Shown: piece by piece, positions 61,103 through 64,000 of the stretch
How positions within the stretch are numbered: position 1 is the first letter of the stretch
Layout: every line of letters begins with the position of its first letter
Assembly: GCA_017405845.1 (NCBI GenBank)
Contig: JAFQZQ010000040.1
Location: 1 to 64,000, forward strand
Reading direction: 5' to 3'
Source: Mogibacterium sp.
GTDB taxonomy: Bacteria; Bacillota; Clostridia; Peptostreptococcales; Anaerovoracaceae
DNA: 64,000 bases
The notes under the pieces: model-generated
What the model saw: the letters and a program-made list of their open reading frames with translations, nothing else
Told to the model about the DNA's origin: nothing
Databases searched by the model: none
Position numbers and translations under genes: made by a program

Positions 61103-61552
61103 ATGAAGGACCGTGTATGCGAGCTTGAATGCAATATCGACGACATGACTGCGGAGGAGCTTGCCTTTGCAGCTGAAAGGCTGATGGAGGAAGGCGCCAA
61201 AGATGTGACGCTGTCTTCTGTTCAGATGAAGAAGGGCCGTCCGGCTACTTTGCTCACTGTGATGTGCGCTGATGAAGAGGAAGAAAAGGAGCGCTTCGTG
61301 CGCCTCATCTTCAAATATACTTCTACGATCGGTATACGCGAGGTGATTTCCGAAAGGCATGTTCTTGAGAGAAGTGAAGAAGCATTCAACACAGTATACG
61401 GCTTAGTACGATGCAAAAGAGTCAGTGGCTACGGTGTCGAAAAAAGTAAATACGAGTATGAGGATCTTGCGCGCATTGCCCGCGAGCAGGGAATCAGTAT
61501 TGCCGAAGCACGGGAACTTGTTAAGAGTGTTATTGAAAACAGCCCTCATTGA
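61103..61552 (+). CDS. larC2: LarC2, C-terminal part of the nickel insertion protein
   Basis: A 149-residue protein equal to the C-terminal (larC2) half of LarC: ECNIDDMTAEELAFAAERL at the start, VQMKKGRPATLLTV, FKYTSTIGIRE and KYEYEDLARIAREQGIS. In Lactobacillus larC1 and larC2 are joined by a programmed frameshift and insert Ni into the pincer cofactor. Here only the second half is present, directly after udk (4-bp gap), with no larC1 upstream. It may work with a LarC1 encoded elsewhere. Confidence 0.85.
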   Translation: MKDRVCELECNIDDMTAEELAFAAERLMEEGAKDVTLSSVQMKKGRPATLLTVMCADEEEEKERFVRLIFKYTSTIGIREVISERHVLERSEEAFNTVYGLVRCKRVSGYGVEKSKYEYEDLARIAREQGISIAEARELVKSVIENSPH

Positions 61553-61576
61553 AAGAGCGTATTGGAGGCTTTAGAG

Positions 61577-62413
61577 ATGATTACAAACGGAAAAGACAGA
61601 ACACTTGCAGAACGTGTCAGAGAAAGTGCAGTATTCCTTTATGGCAAGGGTGTGTTGAAACCGGAGATCGGAATAATCCTCGGATCCGGACTCAACGACT
61701 TTGCTGACAGGATAAAGGATCCGCTTATTATTTCATATAATGACGTGCCGAACATGGAAGCCGGTCTGGTGTCTGACCATAGAGGCCAGATAGTGTACGG
61801 CCGCTATAAAGGAAAGCGCGTCATCATAATGGCAGGCAGATTTCATTACTATGAAAACCGTGACATGGACAAAACAGTGTTCCCGGCAAGGGTCATGGTA
61901 GCTCTCGGTGTGAAGCGTTTCATCATTACAAACGCTGCGGGATGTGTTAATACCGCCTGGAATGCCGGCGACCTCATGCTCATCAGCGACCATATCAACC
62001 TTTCCGGAAACAATCCGCTGATCGGTAGAAACCTTGACGAATTCGGTCCTAGATTTCCTGACATGACTTACACATACAATAAGGAACTCAGAGAAAAACT
62101 CAAGGATGCAGCTGCTGAGGAAGGCATCGAACTCCGCGAGGGTGTATACGCTATGTTCACCGGTCCGAGCTTTGAGACACCGGCTGAGATCAGATTTGCA
62201 AGAACGATCGGTGCAGATGCGGTCGGCATGTCAACTGTGCCTGAAGCCATAATCGCTAACCACGCAGGCCGCGAGGTAATAGGAGTATCATTCCTTTCGA
62301 ACATGGCTGCCGGCGTTCTGGACAAGCCTCTGACGGGCGAGGAGGTAACCGAAGCTGCGCTGCGCATAAAGGACATTTTCGCAAGAGTCGTAGATCTTGC
62401 GATAGAAATATAA
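61577..62413 (+). CDS. punA: Purine nucleoside phosphorylase (class I)
   Basis: Phosphorolysis of (deoxy)inosine and (deoxy)guanosine. The 278-residue protein has ILGSGLNDFAD (phosphate loop), GRFHYYEN, NAAGCVN, and GPSFETPAEIR with the base-binding Glu, then VGMSTVPEAIIA. These mark the trimeric class I enzyme. ATG 61577 follows TTGGAGG; the in-frame TTG at 61562 would be inside that site. With udk and the Nudix/hpt genes it shows active nucleoside salvage. Confidence 0.95.
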   Translation: MITNGKDRTLAERVRESAVFLYGKGVLKPEIGIILGSGLNDFADRIKDPLIISYNDVPNMEAGLVSDHRGQIVYGRYKGKRVIIMAGRFHYYENRDMDKTVFPARVMVALGVKRFIITNAAGCVNTAWNAGDLMLISDHINLSGNNPLIGRNLDEFGPRFPDMTYTYNKELREKLKDAAAEEGIELREGVYAMFTGPSFETPAEIRFARTIGADAVGMSTVPEAIIANHAGREVIGVSFLSNMAAGVLDKPLTGEEVTEAALRIKDIFARVVDLAIEI

Positions 62414-62468
62414 AACAATTGGGACAAGAGAAAAGCACTAAAATATAACGAGGAGACAACTTAAACAA

Positions 62469-63044
62469 ATGGAAGCTAAACTTACAAGAGAACAGGCAAA
62501 CGATCTTCTTCATAAGTACGTGAAGGGAGAAAACTACATTACACATAGCTATGCCGTAGAGGCTATCATGAGAGGACTCGCAAAGAGACTGGCACCTGAA
62601 GATGTCGAATACTGGGGCATCTGCGGACTGCTGCACGATCTCGATGAAGAGACTTCGCCTTGGAGAGACGACTTTGCAACACATGGTCCGACATCCGCTA
62701 AGATCCTGAGAGATGAAGGCTTTGGCGATCCTGTAATGGAAAACGCAATAATGTCGCACAATCCGATCTGCGGAAAGAATCCTGAGACTACGCTCGAGTA
62801 TGCGCTGATCGCAGCCGACCCTATGTCGGGATTCCTGAAGGCTATCGCACAGATCTACCCTGACAAGAAGATCGCCAGCGTAAAGCACAAATCCGTCAAC
62901 AAGAGATTCAAGGAGACACGCTTCGCAGCAGGTGCCAACAGACAGTACATGAGTCTCATCACAAAGACAGGCCTGGACTGGGACGAGTTCGTAGACATCG
63001 CGCTCGCATCGCTGGTAGAGGTCGCGGATGAGATCGGACTGTAA
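62469..63044 (+). CDS. HD-domain phosphohydrolase (HDIG-type)
   Basis: The 191-residue protein has the HD metal site: His in THSYAVEAIM (near 26), His-Asp in GLLHDLDEE (near 56), His in MSHNPI (near 98) and Asp in IAADPMSGF (near 116). Family members hydrolyse phosphates of nucleotides or second messengers. The substrate is unknown. It stands between a nucleoside phosphorylase and a TSCPD gene. GAGGAGAC precedes the start. Confidence 0.88.
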   Translation: MEAKLTREQANDLLHKYVKGENYITHSYAVEAIMRGLAKRLAPEDVEYWGICGLLHDLDEETSPWRDDFATHGPTSAKILRDEGFGDPVMENAIMSHNPICGKNPETTLEYALIAADPMSGFLKAIAQIYPDKKIASVKHKSVNKRFKETRFAAGANRQYMSLITKTGLDWDEFVDIALASLVEVADEIGL

Positions 63045-63068
63045 ACTGAAGAAAAGAGAAAGACTGTA

Positions 63069-63326
63069 ATGAGGAAAAAACTAATATATTATCCGGAAGG
63101 CGTATGCTCAGTAATGATTGAGATCGAGCTCGACGGAGATGTCATAAAGGATGTTGCTTTTACGGGCGGATGCAACGGGAATCTGAATGCGATTTCCAAG
63201 CTGATAAAAGGCATGAAAGCGGAAGATGTAATAGAGAAGCTCGAAGGCAACAGATGCGGCGTCAACAGCACTTCCTGCGCAGATCAGATGTGCAAAGGGC
63301 TCAGGAAGGCGCTTGCAGAGGCATAG
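63069..63326 (+). CDS. TSCPD domain protein (TIGR03905 type)
   Basis: An 85-residue protein consisting of one TSCPD domain, as found at the C-terminus of some ribonucleotide reductases. Conserved cysteines are in YPEGVCSVMI, GGCNGN, RCGVNSTSCADQMC. The TSCADQ segment is the domain's name motif. It is likely to bind metal and its role is unknown. AAAGACTGTA gives only a weak binding site; the start sits 24 bp after the HD gene. Confidence 0.85.
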   Translation: MRKKLIYYPEGVCSVMIEIELDGDVIKDVAFTGGCNGNLNAISKLIKGMKAEDVIEKLEGNRCGVNSTSCADQMCKGLRKALAEA

Positions 63327-63377
63327 CAGCAAACTGAAATATAGAATTTAGAGAACTATCGAAGTACGGAGAGAAAA

Positions 63378-64000
63378 ATGACGATGCAGAGCAGAGGCGC
63401 AAAAGCTGCGCATCTTGAGGACCTTGCAACCAGAATGACGGAGATAGATACCAGACCGATCGACGGCCATCTGCTTGGAATGCATGAGAAGGTCGCTGAG
63501 GCGTTGGATCATCTGAAAAGGGCAATGTTCCCTTATCATTTCGGCAAGTCCCGCGCGAGATTTGCTGAAACAGAGAAGAGGACGTACGAGCTTATGAGGG
63601 CTTATGATGCGCTTGAGCAGACGCTTGAGCTCGTTTGCAAGGACCAGGAGGAGGCATCGGAAAAAACCGAGGCTCTCGTAGATGCGTTGCCGGATATTCT
63701 CGAAGTGCTTAAGACAGATGTTCAGGCGGGATATGACGGAGACCCTGCAGCTACGAGCATTGATGAGGTGATCACGACGTACCCTGCGTTCATAGCCATT
63801 TTCACCTACAGGATCGCGCACAAGCTCTATGAGCTCGGTGTGCCTATGATTCCGAGAGTTATGACTGAACAGGCACATGAGGTCACCGGAATCGATATTC
63901 ACCCGGGAGCCCAGATAGGAAGATATTTCTTTATCGACCATGGAACGGGAGTTGTCATCGGCGAGACTACAACCATAGGCGAGCACGTAAAGCTGTATCA
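63378..64000 (+). CDS. cysE: Serine O-acetyltransferase, N-terminal part (3' end outside window)
   Basis: The frame opens at ATG 63378 and stays open to the window end, so 207 codons are visible. An N-terminal helical domain is followed by [20 protein letters not shown] (about 135-154) and the left-handed beta-helix start [17 protein letters not shown] (about 175-191) with the catalytic His context, matching CysE of the long form found in anaerobes (SatA/EpsC-like). It makes O-acetylserine from serine and acetyl-CoA for cysteine synthesis. AGAGAAAA lies upstream. Confidence 0.88.
   Translation, partial: MTMQSRGAKAAHLEDLATRMTEIDTRPIDGHLLGMHEKVAEALDHLKRAMFPYHFGKSRARFAETEKRTYELMRAYDALEQTLELVCKDQEEASEKTEALVDALPDILEVLKTDVQAGYDGDPAATSIDEVITTYPAFIAIFTYRIAHKLYELGVPMIPRVMTEQAHEVTGIDIHPGAQIGRYFFIDHGTGVVIGETTTIGEHVKLY

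Noticed and set aside
1..64000. CRISPR arrays, rRNA genes, intact insertion sequences or prophage
   Set aside because: No regularly spaced repeats, rRNA blocks, transposases or phage structural genes were seen.

Overview
The window is a gene-dense stretch of chromosome from a Gram-positive anaerobe of the class Clostridia. The evidence is the order trigger factor-clpP-clpX-lon-engB, a CIRCE-controlled hrcA-grpE-dnaK-dnaJ operon, AGGAGG-type ribosome binding sites, sigma-A promoters, butyrate kinase, a selenocysteine-containing SelD and oxygen-independent HemW. The moderate GC content with selenium use and butyrate kinase would fit a gut or oral lineage such as Eubacteriales family XIII (Anaerovoracaceae), but that placement is inference. 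No rRNA, CRISPR array, complete prophage or intact insertion sequence was seen.

Layout. 1-8.5 kb: murI, a CYTH protein, tig, clpP, clpX, lon, engB, hpt (envelope, proteostasis and ribosome assembly). 8.5-11.4 kb: a PHP phosphoesterase, a small sigma-like protein behind repeated boxes, a Nudix hydrolase and a XerD-like recombinase with altered catalytic residues. 11.4-14.2 kb: rplS, rbgA and one long gene joining RNase HII to a complete RNase HI. 14.2-15.3 kb: tRNA-Val(GAC) with a 34-bp copy of its 3' end about 0.92 kb downstream, enclosing a secreted protein gene. 15.3-18.1 kb: a formate/nitrite-type channel, an ATP-grasp ligase and an esterase. 18.1-25.5 kb: the heat-shock operon followed by a second lon. 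25.5-34.3 kb: aminotransferase, GH25 lysozyme, xth, rpsT, lepA, hemW, glpK, tRNA-Glu(CUC). 34.4-40.8 kb: xanthine/uracil permease, an orphan HaeIII-like protein, a YitT protein, an SDR dehydrogenase and a PutP-like symporter behind a structured leader. 40.8-43.4 kb: REP-like palindromes and a tandem pair of secreted cysteine-protease-like genes with duplicated promoters. 43.4-50 kb: DUF1015 protein, a second aminotransferase, butyrate kinase with uracil permease, and selD. 50-56.8 kb: LysR regulator, ACT-domain protein and thrC facing hom-lysC-asd (aspartate-family amino acids). 56.8-57.2 kb: a probable structured RNA on the minus strand. 57.4-64 kb: base-excision and abasic-site repair genes, acylphosphatase, GDSL hydrolase, larE, udk, larC2, purine nucleoside phosphorylase, HD-domain protein, TSCPD protein and the start of cysE.

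Strongest items for follow-up are the selenocysteine SelD, the RNase HII-HI fusion with an internal ribosome binding site, the tRNA-Val repeat pair, the unassigned minus-strand RNA, the leader of the PutP-like gene, the orphan HaeIII-like gene, the catalytically altered Xer protein and the duplicated protease/promoter unit. All calls come from reading the sequence and remembered family motifs; no database search was run.
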